Assembly: GCA_963970005.1 (NCBI GenBank)
Contig: CAXAMN010003780.1
Span: 1,222,369-1,286,368 of the forward strand
From: Durusdinium trenchii
Taxonomy: Eukaryota > Sar > Dinophyceae > Suessiales > Symbiodiniaceae
Direction of reading: 5' to 3'
Length of the DNA: 64,000 nucleotides
The notes below the pieces were generated by a model. It was given only the letters and a program-made list of their open reading frames with translations, ran no database searches and was not told the DNA's origin. Of this stretch, positions 1 to 11,969 are shown in pieces; the first letter of the stretch is position 1; every line of letters starts with the position of its first letter. Made by a program: the position numbers and the translations under genes.

Positions 1-1030
1 GACACTCTTGTAGGAAACTCTTGTGGGACACTCTTGTAGGACACTCTTGTGGGACACTCTTCTGGGACACTCTTGTAGGACACTCTTGTAGGACACTCTT
101 GTGGGACACTCTTATAGGACACTCTTGTGGAACACTCTTGTGGGACACTCTTGTAGGAAACTCTTGCGGGGCACTGTTTCGGGACACTCTTGTAGGACAC
201 TCTTGCGGGACACTCTTCTGGGACACTCTTGTGGGACACTCTTGTGGGACACTCTTGTGAGACACTCTTGTGGGACACTCTTATAGGACACTCTTGTAGG
301 AAACTCTTGTGGGACACTCTTGTAGGACACTCTTGTAGGAAACTCTTGGGGGGGACTGTTTTGGGACACTCTTGTAGGACACTCTTGCGGGACACTCTTG
401 TAGGACACTCTTGTGGGACACTCTTGTAGGACACTCTTGCGGGCCACTCTTACGGGGCACTCTTGTGGGACACTCTTGTGGGACACTCTTGTGGGGCACT
501 CTTGTGTGTCACTCTTATGGGACACTCTCTTGCGAGACACTCTTGTAGGACACTCTTGTGGGTCACTCTTACACGACACTCTTGTAGGACACTCTTTGTG
601 GGACACTCTCAAAAGCACTCTGTGGGTCACTCTTATGGGACACTCTTGTCGGACATTCTTGTGGGACAGTCTTGTGACACACTCTTGTAGGACACTCTTG
701 TGGGTCACTCTTACAGGACACTCTTGTGGGACACTCTTGTAGGACACTCTTGTGTGACACTCTTGTGGGACACTCTTGTGGGACACTCTTGTGTGACACT
801 CTTGTAGGAAACTCTTGTGGGACACTCTTGTAGGACACTCTTGTGGGACACTCTTGTGTGACACTCTTGTAGGAAACTCTTGTGGGACACTCTTGTAGGA
901 CACTCTTGTGGGGCACTCTTATAGGTGGGACACTCTTAAGGGACACTCTTGTGAGACACTCTTGTGGGACACGGTTGCGGGACACTCTTGTGGAACACTC
1001 TTGTGGGACACTCTTGTGGGACACTCGTGT
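1..1030. repeat. 13-bp minisatellite array (GGGACACTCTTGT-like)
   Basis: About 79 copies of a 13-bp unit, consensus GGGACACTCTTGT, run from the first base to about 1030 with point variation, mainly GTAGG, GTGGG and GCGGG versions. The array is cut by the window edge, so its true length is unknown. Because 39 bp is three units, long open frames on both strands read as 13-residue peptide repeats. These are a by-product of the repeat, not genes. Confidence 0.95.
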
Positions 1031-1068
1031 CGCGACACGGTCTGCCCACACACTAGAAGCAGTCACGC

Positions 1069-1373
1069 GAGCGTTTCGTACGAGACTTCCTCCAAAAGTC
1101 ACGCTTCGAGGCTGCAAGACGAGCGTTTCGTACGAGACTTCCTCCTAAAGTCACGCGTCAAGTCTCCAAAACGGAGCGTTTCGTACGAGACCTCTTCCAA
1201 AAGTCACACGTCAAGTCTCCAAAACGAGCGTTTCGACCGAGACTTCCTCCAAAAGTCACGTGTCGACTCTCCAAAACGAGCGTTTCGTACGAGACTTCCT
1301 CAAATACTCACGTGTCAAAGTCTCCAAAACGAGCGTTTCGTACGAGACTTCCTCCAAAAGTCAAGCGGAAACA
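1069..1373. repeat. 52-bp tandem repeat, six copies
   Basis: Six copies of a 52-53-bp unit starting GAGCGTTTCGTACGAGACTT begin at about 1069, 1121, 1174, 1226, 1278 and 1331; the last is partial. It follows the 13-bp array after some 40 bp. Fifty-two is four times thirteen, but the two units share little obvious sequence. Confidence 0.9.
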
Positions 1374-1493
1374 CCCATCGGAGCACACACATCACGCAGC
1401 CCTGCCAAGCAGTTTCGCGATTCCAGCCCCTCCAAACAACACCCGCTCACACGCCAATCCCAATGAGACAACGACAGTCACCTCTACCACAAC

Positions 1494-1690
1494 TCACAAC
1501 CTCACGATTCCCTGCGCCTGCCACGCATCTTTCCGCATCCACATGTCTAACGCGCACAAAGTACTGCGCCTGCCACGAAATGTCAACTCCGTCACACCTC
1601 GCAACCTCACGATTTCCTGCGCCTGCCACGAAAATCGCACTTCCACACCTCAAAATCAGCACAAAGTACTGTGCCTGCCACGAAAAGTGA
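1494..1690. repeat. degenerate repeat of about 53 bp around TGCGCCTGCCACG
   Basis: The core TGCGCCTGCCACG (last copy TGTGCCTGCCACG) recurs four times about 53 bp apart. It is preceded alternately by AACCTCACGATT and GCACAAAGTACT, giving a dimer of about 107 bp. Between 1830 and 2070 an AATCCCAATGG-type motif recurs more loosely. No gene is seen here. Confidence 0.8.
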
Positions 1691-2090
1691 GAATATCATC
1701 TCACATGAGCTTCAACAAAATTTGCACCACACCACACGTTTAGAATGATGTCGACCCGCTCCCATCCACCAAAATCGCCATTTCAGCTGAGACTTGTCAC
1801 GAAAACAGAGCTTCGATGCTACACCCTGAAATGCAAATCCCAATGGCACGGCCACATCCAACACCCCAAAAACACGACTCTCCAAACGCTAATCCCAATG
1901 GAACTGCGCAGTAAACTGCGGATCTCTCAAACCACTGCGCCTGTGCAGCGAAATGCATCACGCTTCTTGCGCGACATGTCATTTTCATGCAAATCACAAT
2001 GGAATAGCGTCGCAAACTGACACGTGACACATCCATGAAAAGTCACTTGCAAAAGCTTCCCCCAATGGCAGCGCCTTAGCGTCCTACTGC

Positions 2091-2170
2091 GAACGGTTGC
2101 GAACGGTTGCGGACGGTTGCGGACGGTTGCGGACGGTTGCGGACGGTTGCGAACGGTTGCGGACGGTTGC
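2091..2170. repeat. 10-bp tandem repeat, eight copies
   Basis: Eight exact-length decamers G(A/G)ACGGTTGC in perfect register. Only the second base varies (A or G). The array forms the end of the minisatellite-rich block that opens the window. Confidence 0.95.
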
Positions 2171-2254
2171 GAACTTAGAAACAACGGATCGCGAACAAGA
2201 CTCTACCCCCAGACCCCCAAGAATTAAACGAGAACCCTTCGCTACGCATTCGGG

Positions 2255-2333
2255 AAACAAAAAAACAATGTGTGGGGGACTACTTAGATCTAGCTATGTT
2301 CAGACTAGTCTGGAAAACATTGTTTTTTTGTTT
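2255..2333. repeat. inverted repeat with 17-bp perfect arms
   Basis: The arm AAACAAAAAAACAATGT (2255-2271) is matched by its exact reverse complement at 2317-2333, separated by 45 bp. The spacer contains AGATCT and ACTAGT palindromes. It could be a small transposon-like element or simply a hairpin in non-coding DNA. No coding evidence surrounds it. Confidence 0.75.
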
Positions 2334-3430
2334 TTTTGTTTTTTGGTTATAACACACCATGAATTATAGGGAAAGAATGATGACTGAAGAACCCAGAACC
2401 ATTGTAGTAGGCAAAAACGAATTGTTGACAGCGCGAAACAACCAAGCATACTGATAGATAACGGCATGAATACGATGGCAGGATGGGTCGAACAAAAGAG
2501 GCACTGTAAAGGTTCAATTGTGACGGCATGCTCATAGCTCCACAAATGATTCGTTGCCTTCCTAGTAGCAAAGTAGCTTCCAGCGGCTTTCAGGGGTCTG
2601 TGACTGCTGCTTCAATTCGCCCCTACTTCCGATCGCAGCCCTCATGAGACATTCAAACCAACCAAACCCGAAACAACCCATGGACGTTTAAACCCAGGAC
2701 ACTCATGGGGTTCTGAATCCGATGCCTCGGCTTTCAGAAATCGCCTTTCTATCATCCCAGCAAATTCTTTGGCCGCATATTCTGCGAGCTTAGACTTCTA
2801 GCCATGCCTAAACCACTTCAAACCTTTTGAATTTAGATTTGACCTCTCCGGAGTAGAGCACGTACGATTCACAACAACAGATGTGTAAGGGAATGAAAGA
2901 TCAGATTTCTCTTGTCAGATACGTTTTAAGCGCTGAAACGGCGACAGTATCAGGCACTGGCACTCCGATAACCTTTGTGAAGCTTTCATCTACGGGGTCG
3001 CAGCGGATGTTTCACACTTTGAACCTTGGCTTGCGCAGGCAACTCTTTTGCATGCCGCGATCATATTTGTGCATTAGGACCGTTACATATATATATATAT
3101 ATATCTTGTTTTAATATCTATAAGGTTATACATCGTCTCAACACTTAGCGCCCCGTGCATGCCAGTATGCTACCATCGTGGTGCATCAACGAATGCAGCG
3201 CCCCAACGCACACATGCAAGTAGATTGGCGTGTAGTGCCCATACGGCATTAATCCCTTTCGTTTGGGCTTTGGTTCTCGAACTCCAGATCCTGGCAGTCT
3301 TTAGACGCAATGGGCTGGACAGACAGATTGGGAAGAGCCTGATACGGACTTGTGAGCCACAAGCATTTGTCAATGGACGTGTGACAAGAAGAGAGCCAGG
3401 AGCAATAGCTATGACGACACAAGTGACAAC
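2334..3430. other. no gene recognised
   Basis: Non-coding in appearance. It holds a short TA run near 3088-3104. Small open frames show no codon-usage signal and no recognisable motif. Confidence 0.5.
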
Positions 3431-3436
3431 AAAGTG

Positions 3437-3838
3437 GTGCCCCCGCCCTTTGACAGGAAGCAATCGTGGTTTTCCTATGAAGAAGCAGCAGCAACAAGAG
3501 AGTGCTACATAAAGACTAGAGATGTGCTGAAATCCAATGATCCTCCAGGTGCAGGTGTGCAGTACTTCAGAAGTGTCCTCAGACCATGGATGGCAAGATG
3601 TCACATTCAATGGCTTATGAGCAGCTGGATGGATATTCTAGATGCCGTACACACTTGCATCCCCAAGTGCAGCAACACATTCAGGCAGACAATGATGAAC
3701 GGAGCAGCTCCAGGTCCTGAAAGGGCCACGAAAGTAGCACTGTTAATGGTCAGGTTTGCCGACCTTCCCCAAGAAAACAAAACACTTTGGTTTCTTTGCA
3801 CTAGTATGCACTCGATGAACTCTGGGCAGTATCCATGA
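3437..3838 (+). mobile_element. decayed gag-like fragment of a Ty1/copia-type retrotransposon
   Basis: One plus-strand frame reads PPPFDRKQSWFSYEEA near its start, then GVQYFRSVLRPW and later SSWMDILD. From recall this order (a P-FDG--SWF-YE-A motif, then G-YF---LRP, then a SWMDL-like motif) matches the gag-like N-terminal part of copia-type elements common in Symbiodiniaceae. The stretch between the first two motifs is far shorter than I expect, the next upstream segment lies in another frame, and downstream DNA to about 4260 has stops in every frame. It is therefore an old, broken copy with no reverse transcriptase or integrase in sight. A GC-poor third position also argues against a live host gene. 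Confidence 0.45.
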
Positions 3839-4659
3839 GGATATTCTGCCCCACCAACACTTCAGTTGACAGGCCCGTGGTGCAGACAAGAGGTGCTGGT
3901 CGAAGACGCTTGTTCCTTGTTTCGGATGAAAGCGAAATGGACGGCGCATGTGGCTAGCTTCTGGGCAGAAGATGGTGCCGAAGGGTTTTTGGATGCTATG
4001 GGCAGAAGGGCCAGAAAAGGCAAAAGGAAATGAAAGATAAAATATAAAAGCAGATGAGAGGGAGACTCTTTCAGAAGCAAGACTAAGAGGAGGACAAGGA
4101 AACTGTGCTGATGGGGGTGATTTGGCATCATGACCCTGAATGGGACAGAATTGGGACAGAGAATATGACGCAGTCTTTGCAGGTGACATGGAAGATGACC
4201 TGGGTGCCTGTGTGAGGAACTCATACATGCTCAAGGAGGCTTTTCTACTCAAACCGCCTTGGACATGAAGTATTGTCGCTCATCCGTCCACTGATGCCTT
4301 TGATGTCGTTTTGCCTTATTTTTGACAATTCTGGATGGCATGCGCGGGATTGCTAGAAAGGTTTTCCAAAGATGTAGCCTGGCGCTTTGTTACAGTGCAC
4401 TCGGCGAGCGCAACCTATCTGCAAAGGGGGTCCGGCATGATTATTGTGCGATGAATGGGGGCTACATGGGCCTGGTCCTGATATTTATACCTGTCCACCA
4501 GAAGCAATCGACGGAGGCAGCCGTCAAGTCGCCACGGGATTGAAGAGCGCTGATGAAATCAAACAAGTTTGTTTCGAATGGAGTGCGCCTTCCTTTTCAA
4601 AAGCGGACAGTCGCCAGACAGATGCCCAAGAACCTCAAGGGTGACTTTAAGAGGATGAG
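3839..4659. other. no gene recognised; possible retrotransposon remnant at left
   Basis: The left part (to about 4260) is A/G-rich on the plus strand with lysine-rich frames broken by stops, as expected for more of the decayed element upstream. The rest shows no coding signal I can support. Confidence 0.35.
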
Positions 4660-4931
4660 CATACCTTTTGTGAGCTACCCGAGGACAAACTTTAGAGGAG
4701 GTGCCGTTCCAACGGTGCATACCTTTTCTGAGCCACCCGAGGGTAAAATTGAGAGAAGGAAGATGCCATTCCAACGGTTTACTTTCGTGAGCATCCGACA
4801 GTAAATTTGGAGGAGGAAGGTGCCAGTGCAACGGTGCATACCTTTGGTGAGCCACCCGGTGGCAAAATTTAGTGGAGGAACTGCGCGTACCTTTTGTGAG
4901 GCAAGTTAGAGGAGGAAGGTGCCATTCCAAC
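4660..4931. repeat. diverged tandem repeat of about 59 bp, five copies
   Basis: Five units starting at about 4660, 4718, 4779, 4836 and 4889 share GCATACCTTTTGTGAGC, CACCCGAGG, AAATTTAGAGGAGGAAGGTG and CCATTCCAACGGT in that order. Later copies are shortened (53 and 43 bp). A 188-codon open frame on the minus strand across this region is produced by the repeat. A motif GTGCGCAAGTGAG recurs from 4966 to 5085 just downstream. Confidence 0.85.
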
Positions 4932-5218
4932 GCAGCAACATGCCTGTGTGAACAATGAGTCGCTGCGTGCACAAGTGAGTCGTGCGCAAGTGAGTTGGTT
5001 TTACGTGCGCAACTGGGGCATCGCCCCTTCATACAGGTGTGTTCGACTGTCGACCTTGTGCGCGCTTTTGCGTGCGCAAGTGAAACCTGTCCCCACGACA
5101 GGAGCAACCGCCATAGCGCGGGCACACGTGCGGTTGTTTCCCGGTAGTGGCATTATGCCCACCGTGTAGCCCTTGGATTGTCCTTTGATTGCGTTTTTGT
5201 TTAGTTCAGCTTGCGCCA

Positions 5219-5545
5219 ATGCCGCCAAGGCTGATTTTGTGGGACATGGGCGACAATGAACTCGAACCCGATGACGACGAGCGCATGAAGGTGATGGGAG
5301 GGATGCGTTCAACGCAAGATTGGTGGATTCCTCAAAGCGCCTACAATGCGACCACCACCATGAGCCTGAACTACAATGCCTGGCAGAAAAGGTGGGATTG
5401 GGACTGGTCTACGAGTGAATTCAGCTATCCCAGTGCAAACGGTGTGTGGGGACAAGCAGCGGCCCGGCAGCAGCTAAACCGAACGAACAGTTTTGTTTTG
5501 AGACCTTCAAAGTTGAAAGTCGCATGTTCATGCGTTTTCAATTAA
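5219..5545 (+). CDS. hypothetical protein, acidic start, Trp-rich middle (possible exon)
   Basis: An ATG at 5219 opens a 108-residue frame ending at TAA 5545. The protein starts MPPRLILWDMGDNELEPDDD, so it has a hydrophobic stretch followed by an acidic run, and then a segment rich in W, Y, N and S (WWIPQSAY, WQKRWDWDWS). Its composition is much more protein-like than neighbouring frames, especially up to about residue 85. The last 25 residues may be intron read-through. I do not recognise the family. The region upstream is repetitive, and nothing else nearby suggests a role. It could be a complete small gene or one exon of a larger one. Confidence 0.4.
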   Translation: MPPRLILWDMGDNELEPDDDERMKVMGGMRSTQDWWIPQSAYNATTTMSLNYNAWQKRWDWDWSTSEFSYPSANGVWGQAAARQQLNRTNSFVLRPSKLKVACSCVFN

Positions 5546-7744
5546 ATCCATATTTGTACAACCAATCTGAAACCAAACATGAAGTGCTTCGAGGTGTAAC
5601 CGCAGAGATCGTTGTAGTCAGTTTCCTGTTGCCGTCGCCCCATGTTCATGAAAGGTTGCCAAGGTCTACCAGGCCTCCAAACTTTGACATCATCATCGTC
5701 AACATCCTCACCCTCCTGATTACCATGATTTTCCTCATCATCATCATCGTCGTCGTCATGTGCATCACGCCATTTTCGTGCCCATGATCACGAAAATCAC
5801 GAGACCCCCGAGAACCACCCGAAACCTGGAGAGCCCCATGCACCACAAGAACCCCATGAACCCCCGCCAAGTACAAGAACCTCACAAACCATGAAAACCA
5901 AGTGAGCCACGAGAAATACGAGAACCATGCGAACCACGATGCCCACTGCCCACGCGAACCACGACAGCCCACAAACCATGGGGGGACCGCGACGCCGGAG
6001 ACCACGGAAAGCACGGCCACGCCGATGGGACCAAGCGCTGACCACGTTGAGCACGCAACTGTGGGTTTCCATCCCTAAACCCATCTAAACCCTATACCTC
6101 GTTGAGGGACAGGGTTCAACCATTCGCTTTTTCATTGGAAACTTGTTTCTCACATGTTCAAAACAACCGCCCAGAATGAGACCGGCCTTGTGACAAATGG
6201 TGGCGCCTGGGGTTTCCCTGCCAGGGCTTGGACTACTCCTGGCAGTCGGGTGGCGTCTTCGGATTCGGGAGGGCAATATTGGTGCTTGGAGGTTGCCATG
6301 GAACCACTTGTGCCCTCACCAACGACCTCTATGTGTACAAAAACGCAGGTCAAACCGCTCCAGCCCTTTTGTCACTGCTTGGTGTCATGTTCTTGATGTA
6401 CGCAGACCGGGCTTGCTTCTGATGTTGCCTTGAGGGCCATTTCTCGCACATGACGAGAAAGAATTGCAGGCAGAAAAATAGCGCTTTTCCAGCATGGCTG
6501 GTGGAGCTTTCTTGCTTCTTCGCTGATGTTTCACCCCAAATGTTTGGATGTTTGTTTCGTGGTCCGGAAGTGTTGCAGGAGATTTGGTCAACCAGCTGGG
6601 TTCATTGCCTAGACGATTGGCATCGCCAGAGGGCAGTAGGGCACGACGCCTGCCACCATCGACCCTGGCCGACTGCGGAAGCGGCGGGCTTGCCCCTGAG
6701 CCGCTGAGAAGTGGCTGGGCAGCATGTCTAAGCATGTTCTTAGGGTCGTTCTCTTTGGATTTATGTCGCCTCATGAGGCACGGTATACAACATGGCAAAG
6801 ATGATTTGGATTGCAGCCCGGAGGTCCGCGTGACCCCAACGCTGCTGCTTTTCATGCTTGGCTCCAGCAGCTTTGGCAGCGAAGTGGTGGAGGTCGTGGC
6901 GGAAACTTGGCGAGAAACCTTGTGATGCGAATTGGTGGGCAGCTGTGAAGAAGGTACCGTCAATGGACCCGGTTGAACCAATCATCTAACTTATGAAGAT
7001 TTGCATAGCGTTTGATCAGGACGTCACTTGCAGCCTGCAGACAAGATGTTTGGGGTGCGGCGCATGAGAAACAGTGTGAGTGATGCCCAGATACACCCAA
7101 GTGTGTCACTGCGTCTTTATAACTATACATGTGTTTTTGGATTTGATATATATATATATATATACACATGCAGTAACGCATATATAATGTTAGAGCTAGT
7201 TTGGTCGCTATGTTTGTGACAGTCTTAATCTACCGAGTCTCCGGCCGGCAGTTGTGGCTCAAGAGCAAATAGAGCAACAAGTGAACAGGGCCCGCAAGTT
7301 TGAAAGCCATGGAAGCTTGGTTGGAAGAGACACGCCGCACGTAACCCCCATATGCCCCGACTGAGAAAAATGGTGTATTCGCCCTAAAGCGGAACATATT
7401 GGAACTGCTTTGGCAAGATTGGGCTTGGTCGAACTTTGAGTAAGGATGAAGAAGGTTCAATTACACACCCTCAGTCCGATGCCCCAACACCCATCTCCCA
7501 TGAAGTAGAGGCTACCACCAAGCGGCTTGAGACATGGAGACATGGTGGAGAAACACATTCACTCGGGGAGCAAACATGAGCAAACCATCCTCCTAAGTTG
7601 CTATACTGTTTGGAAACTCTTAGAAGGTCAAGCCAATCAACCATTTTTTTTGCGCAGCTGATCAGGATTGGTTCACGCGCAGGTGTGCCAAGCACCCAAG
7701 TAGGAATCCGAATGCACTGACAATCCACCCAGACAGAGTTGTTC
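5546..7744. other. low-complexity and unrecognised DNA
   Basis: From 5685 to 5765 there is (CAT/CGT)n-type trinucleotide DNA, and from 5790 to 5960 degenerate CACGAGAACC-like repeats. Between 6085 and 7460 several open frames exist on both strands, the longest 198 codons on the minus strand at 6385-6981. None has a motif or codon bias that makes it credible. A TA run lies at 7146-7162. Confidence 0.45.
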
Positions 7745-7930
7745 TGCCCGTTTCCGAAAACCAAGGAGGAGCACACCACTGCCACGCGCCCGACTGCGAG
7801 TCTCAGCTCCGTCCCCTCCACCGGAGTCGTGGTGCGGCAGCGCAGCCAACGGAGCGAACGAGTGACGTCGCTCGATCCGGACGAGATCTTTGGGACGAAG
7901 TCCGTCAAAGGCCGTAGCAGCTCAGAGTGA
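7745..7930 (+). CDS. possible terminal exon, Ser/Thr-rich
   Basis: A plus-strand frame ends at TGA 7930 and uses mostly G/C in third positions (ACC AAG GAG GAG CAC ACC ACT GCC ACG CGC), unlike the flanks. It encodes a hydrophilic tail with TKEEHTTATRPTAS and later SLDPDEIFGTKS. The frame has no ATG of its own, so it would have to be the last exon of a gene whose upstream exons I cannot see. The opposite strand also has a 162-codon open frame here, which I judge to be its shadow. No family recognised. Confidence 0.4.
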   Translation, partial: CPFPKTKEEHTTATRPTASLSSVPSTGVVVRQRSQRSERVTSLDPDEIFGTKSVKGRSSSE

Positions 7931-9774
7931 TGCAGCGGAAAAGGTCGGTTTTTCCTCACTTGTGTTTAGATTTGGAAGATAGTCTTCTCCTTCCTTCCCT
8001 TGGTCCTTCCTGCCACGGACCTCAACCGCAAGCGACAGATCGCAATGGGCACCTGAACACAATCACAAGCACACAACCGTAAGCGCACAACTACAAAAAC
8101 ACACCACAAACACACAATCACAAACACAAACAGACAAACAGGCACACAACCACAACACACGGCCACATCACAAAACCGCACACACATGACCACAAACACA
8201 CAAACACGAACACACAACCACACAAACACAACCACAGCATTGTGCCTTTTTGCGTGGCAGGTGGTCACAGGGTAGCACTTTTGGATGCCAAGTGGGGGCC
8301 GTGGCGACACCCCCCGACGCGAACTCCCTAGCACTAAATTAACAACCCCGAGCCCGAGGACCCACAAGAAAAATCGAAAGCCACAAGGCTTACCACCACG
8401 GCACCATCCTCCTCACCATGGCATGAAAACAAATGATTGAAATGTCATGGCAGGGGTCACTTGAAGCAAAGTAAGTGTGGATGTGGTTTGATTTTGTTTG
8501 TATCATGTATCAAGGTGCTGTTCGGTCAACATGGCGAAAGCACACCCTAGGATGGAAAAAACGAGGGAACGGTGGGCCTCCTGAGAGTGATAATGGAGGT
8601 CAGAACAGTTAAAGTTTAAAGAACGGAGCACACGGCGAAAGCCAACAGCAGAGAATAAGCCTAAGCAGCAAGAACATTAGGTTCAGCACTTGGGGAACAA
8701 ACACGGCAGCGGGAAATACTGCAAACCAGAAGGTGCCTGAGAGAAATGCAAAAAATGAAACTGAAACTGACTATGGGTGACTTGTACTGATACTATATTA
8801 CTATATATTACTTTTTTGTGTGTGCGTTAGCACTGTTAGTGCTTTAATTTGGGTCAGTTGAGAACCCCGGTTTGTGCACCCTTTGTTGGTGGAAGTATGG
8901 CTGCTGTTTTTTTTTGGCCATGGCATTGCGGAAACTTGTGGCTTAGGAACCACGGCCAAAGTAGAAGTGGACAGGCTGACGCTAGCTTACATATTTGGGA
9001 CAATATCTCGCATGTAATTCGTGTGTGTGTGTGTTTGCAGCCCAGTTGGTTGATTCGACCAGTTATTTTTTGCAGTGAAAAAGCGCTGCACTCAACACCT
9101 GGTCACGTTGAAACGAAATGTGGTTGGATTGATTAGATTCGGTGTTTCCATGTTTTTCCATACTTGCCGGCATAGAAACCGATGTAGATGTGTCTGCATC
9201 ATGTTTTGACGCTCCATTTTGTCCAAGATGTTTTGCGTTGTGGCCAAGGCAAACGTGTGATTTCCTTTGATGTGGAGACGCTGGGACCCGACTTTCGTGT
9301 TGCGCTGGAACGCTCTCACCGTTTTGCCTCCTGAAGATGTGGCGACCATGCCGACCTGCTCTCTAACGGCACGATATCAGGAGCCGATTCAAAGACCCAC
9401 TTGGGAACATCAAGATGTCGTAGATTCTTAGATGTCGCAACAGAGCATGTTGTGGCGTGTTCTTGTTGCAGGTCATTTTTGATTGGGGGATGTTCACAGT
9501 TTGAGACTTGAGACCTTGACAGGGAATATTTAAATTTCCCCAAGTTGGGGAGGCGACTTTGCAGATCTTCTTTTCCATACCTTTATGAGATTGCGAGTGC
9601 GAAGTTGCTGGGAGAACCAGCACCGCATGGTCGTTGTGGAAGAAGAGCTAGCAAGGTGGTTGTCTCAGTGATGGCGTGGTTTCGGCGGGATACTTGGAGA
9701 GTAAGTTTGCTTAGTCGACGCTACGAGGGAACCTGATCCGTACAAATGTGATGCGCATAACTTCTTGTTTCGAA
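7931..9774. other. no gene recognised
   Basis: Apart from the CA-rich tract listed separately and a (GT)n run near 9020-9034, nothing identifiable is seen. Confidence 0.45.
8050..8238. repeat. CA-rich degenerate tandem DNA
   Basis: Nearly 190 bp are composed of CACAAACACA-like words without a fixed period. It gives a long Val/Cys-rich open frame on the minus strand that should not be read as a gene. Confidence 0.85.
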
Positions 9775-9947
9775 TAGCAAACATTGTTACTACTAGTAAG
9801 GCACTTGTTACTAGAAGCGATGCACTTGTTCCTAGTAGCTTCTTGTTACTAGAAGCAAGAATGCTCCTAGTAGTGATGCCAGGAGCCCCTAGTAGCGTCC
9901 TTGCTCCCAGTAGTAAGGCCAGGAGCCCCGAACGTAGCTTCCTAGTA
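9775..9947 (+). repeat. TACTAG-type dispersed repeat, copy 1
   Basis: A mosaic of CTAGTAGC, TTACTAGAAGC, AAGGCACTTG and CCAGGAGCCCC words. Closely related copies occur at 19306-19405 (reverse orientation), 54168-54227 (reverse, running into a gap) and 61514-61592 (same orientation). On its minus strand it reads a recurrent peptide with GARTLLGAPG, which I recall as a frequent spurious translation in Symbiodiniaceae protein sets. Confidence 0.85.
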
Positions 9948-11969
9948 TGTTGTCCCTTGCGAACCGCATTGTGTTCACAATACTCAGCGCTCCACTCCAT
10001 CCGTCCCAATGCCGCCATCCGCAGCTTTGGACCATCAAGGGAGGCTTGTTTGTAGCAGCCATATTCCAATTGATTGAGGATTCGGTTCATTTTTCTGTGC
10101 CTGAGCGGACAGGAAACAAATCCACCTTTCGTTGTGTGCTGAGAAAACCATTTCTCGGCTGGTCCTTTGCTGTGATTTGAGCGTTGTGCAAGCCCAACAT
10201 CCTTTCCATTCCATTGTTTCGATTGCTTGTTGGTCTAATTCTAATGTTGACGGCGGTTGATTCCTGAAAGCCAGACACTGGATGGCTCTTCACATCTCCA
10301 ACTTAAGTCATAAGTATTCATCAACGGTCAACATTGGCCAAGGCCTTCAAGTGGAGATCATTGTACCTTCCCATCACTTCCCTGCTTTTATATAACCCCC
10401 GAGCCCATGAATGCGACCGGGGCATTGATTCAGAGAAGTGACCCTCAGGCTGGAGCTGACGCATGAAGAAGCCGCCAGTCATTTCCAAGATTGATTTTGA
10501 GATCTTTTGATTGGTCCCCCATGTGACCTTTGATTTGCCATATGAGGAGCCAGCTTTGAGAACTGAAAAAGGACTCGTTCTGAAGCTGTGCGTCCTTGGC
10601 ACCACAGACAGGGTGACTCAGAAATCTGCCACACTGCCAGAGTCCTTGAAAGGACATGAGAGGTTCGCCACGTGCCTCCTGTTTGAAGGGTAGCAATCTC
10701 AAATCTACATGGACATGGGGCGGGCAGCTAGCAAGGTTCCCCCCCTTGGAAAAATCCGACTCCTGCCCCGTTTGATGAGGCATGTGAACCGAACCTCACT
10801 TGGCAGTAGCAGTTCCGAACACGCAGAGTTGGCACCAACGAGGCGGCTCAAAAAGACCCCGGTTGCTAGGTGAGAGAGCACATGGCCCACGGCAATCCAT
10901 CGAGCGCAATCGCTCATCATCGCTCATCGCCACATGTTGCAACACAGAGGTGGGAATCTGTGGGAATGCAAACGCCAGAGCACGAGTCGCACGAGTCTGT
11001 TTTCAAATGCATTGCAGCCTGCTGAGCCCTACAATTTGCATGTGTTCAATCTGACGTGGGTTGTCATTCCCGCTCTTGTCTCACTCCCGGTGTCACTGAG
11101 GCGAGCTTCGATTATGGGATCGAGCTTCGAGCGAGCTTGGAGCGGGACAGCTGCATCGAGTTGTTTGGGGGGGGACCGGGGAATAGGCAGAACTACCAGT
11201 TGTTATGGTGTCATGTTTGGTTGCAGAGATGTTTCTTTGGTTCCCTCATGTTTGCCTGTAAATCGGCCAGGGAACATACTGTAGCTCAAAAAGGAAGCGC
11301 GGGAGCATCTTTTTTGGATCAATGCAGCTACAGGTGAATAGAAGCCAACTAGACGCAGATAATGCGTGTATATATACCTAGAACCTGAATGACCTCTCTT
11401 TTGGATCACCAACCACCCAAAAGATTGTCTTTTCCTATCAAAACAGATGTCAAATGGGCTCTAGGTATATATTGCTGATCCATTTTGCAGTGTCAAAGGA
11501 AGAACTGACCTTTTGGGGGTGCCCCATCTACTTTGAATGCATGGCAGGCCTGGCATCTCATGGCATCCCTGGCATCTCACGGCCGCCGTGTTTTCTCGCG
11601 GTGCGACGGTTGGACAAAGGCTCGGGCTCAGGGCACGTACGTGACATTGGAGTTTGGGCAGCTAGAGTACCACCAGTGAAACCTCCGAAGAAGATTTGAA
11701 CAAGGGAAACGCGCTTTCTCTATAGGGACCTTTTGATGGGAGCAAATATCGTGAACATATGTGTTGTGCTGGTTGTGAAGGATGAGGACGAGAGGGTCGG
11801 GGACCAGGATCTCACAGGTGTGGGGCCCTCTTAAGTTGTGGCACCCCACATCCAAACCATGTGGTTGAACCGAGGCGGAAAATGCACCAACTAGCAAACC
11901 CACGTCTCCCATGTCGCTAGAGTAGCCGACAGGTGTGGAGAAGTGAACCAAGCAATAAAGTGTCAATAA
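9948..11969. other. no gene recognised
   Basis: Open frames of up to about 115 codons on both strands, none with recognisable motifs or strong third-position bias. A weak candidate at 10511-10693 (plus) ends in SLKGHERFATCLLFEG but cannot be supported further. Confidence 0.45.

Noticed and set aside
112-903. 263-codon minus-strand open frame with a repeated 13-residue peptide
   Set aside because: It is the translation of the 13-bp minisatellite; all frames stay open because the unit has few stops and 39 bp is a whole number of codons.
1-2170. CRISPR-like repeat arrays
   Set aside because: Units are head-to-tail without unique spacers and the genome is eukaryotic.
4559-5125. 188-codon minus-strand frame with repeated WHLPP peptides
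   Set aside because: It follows the 59-bp tandem repeat and ends where the repeat ends.
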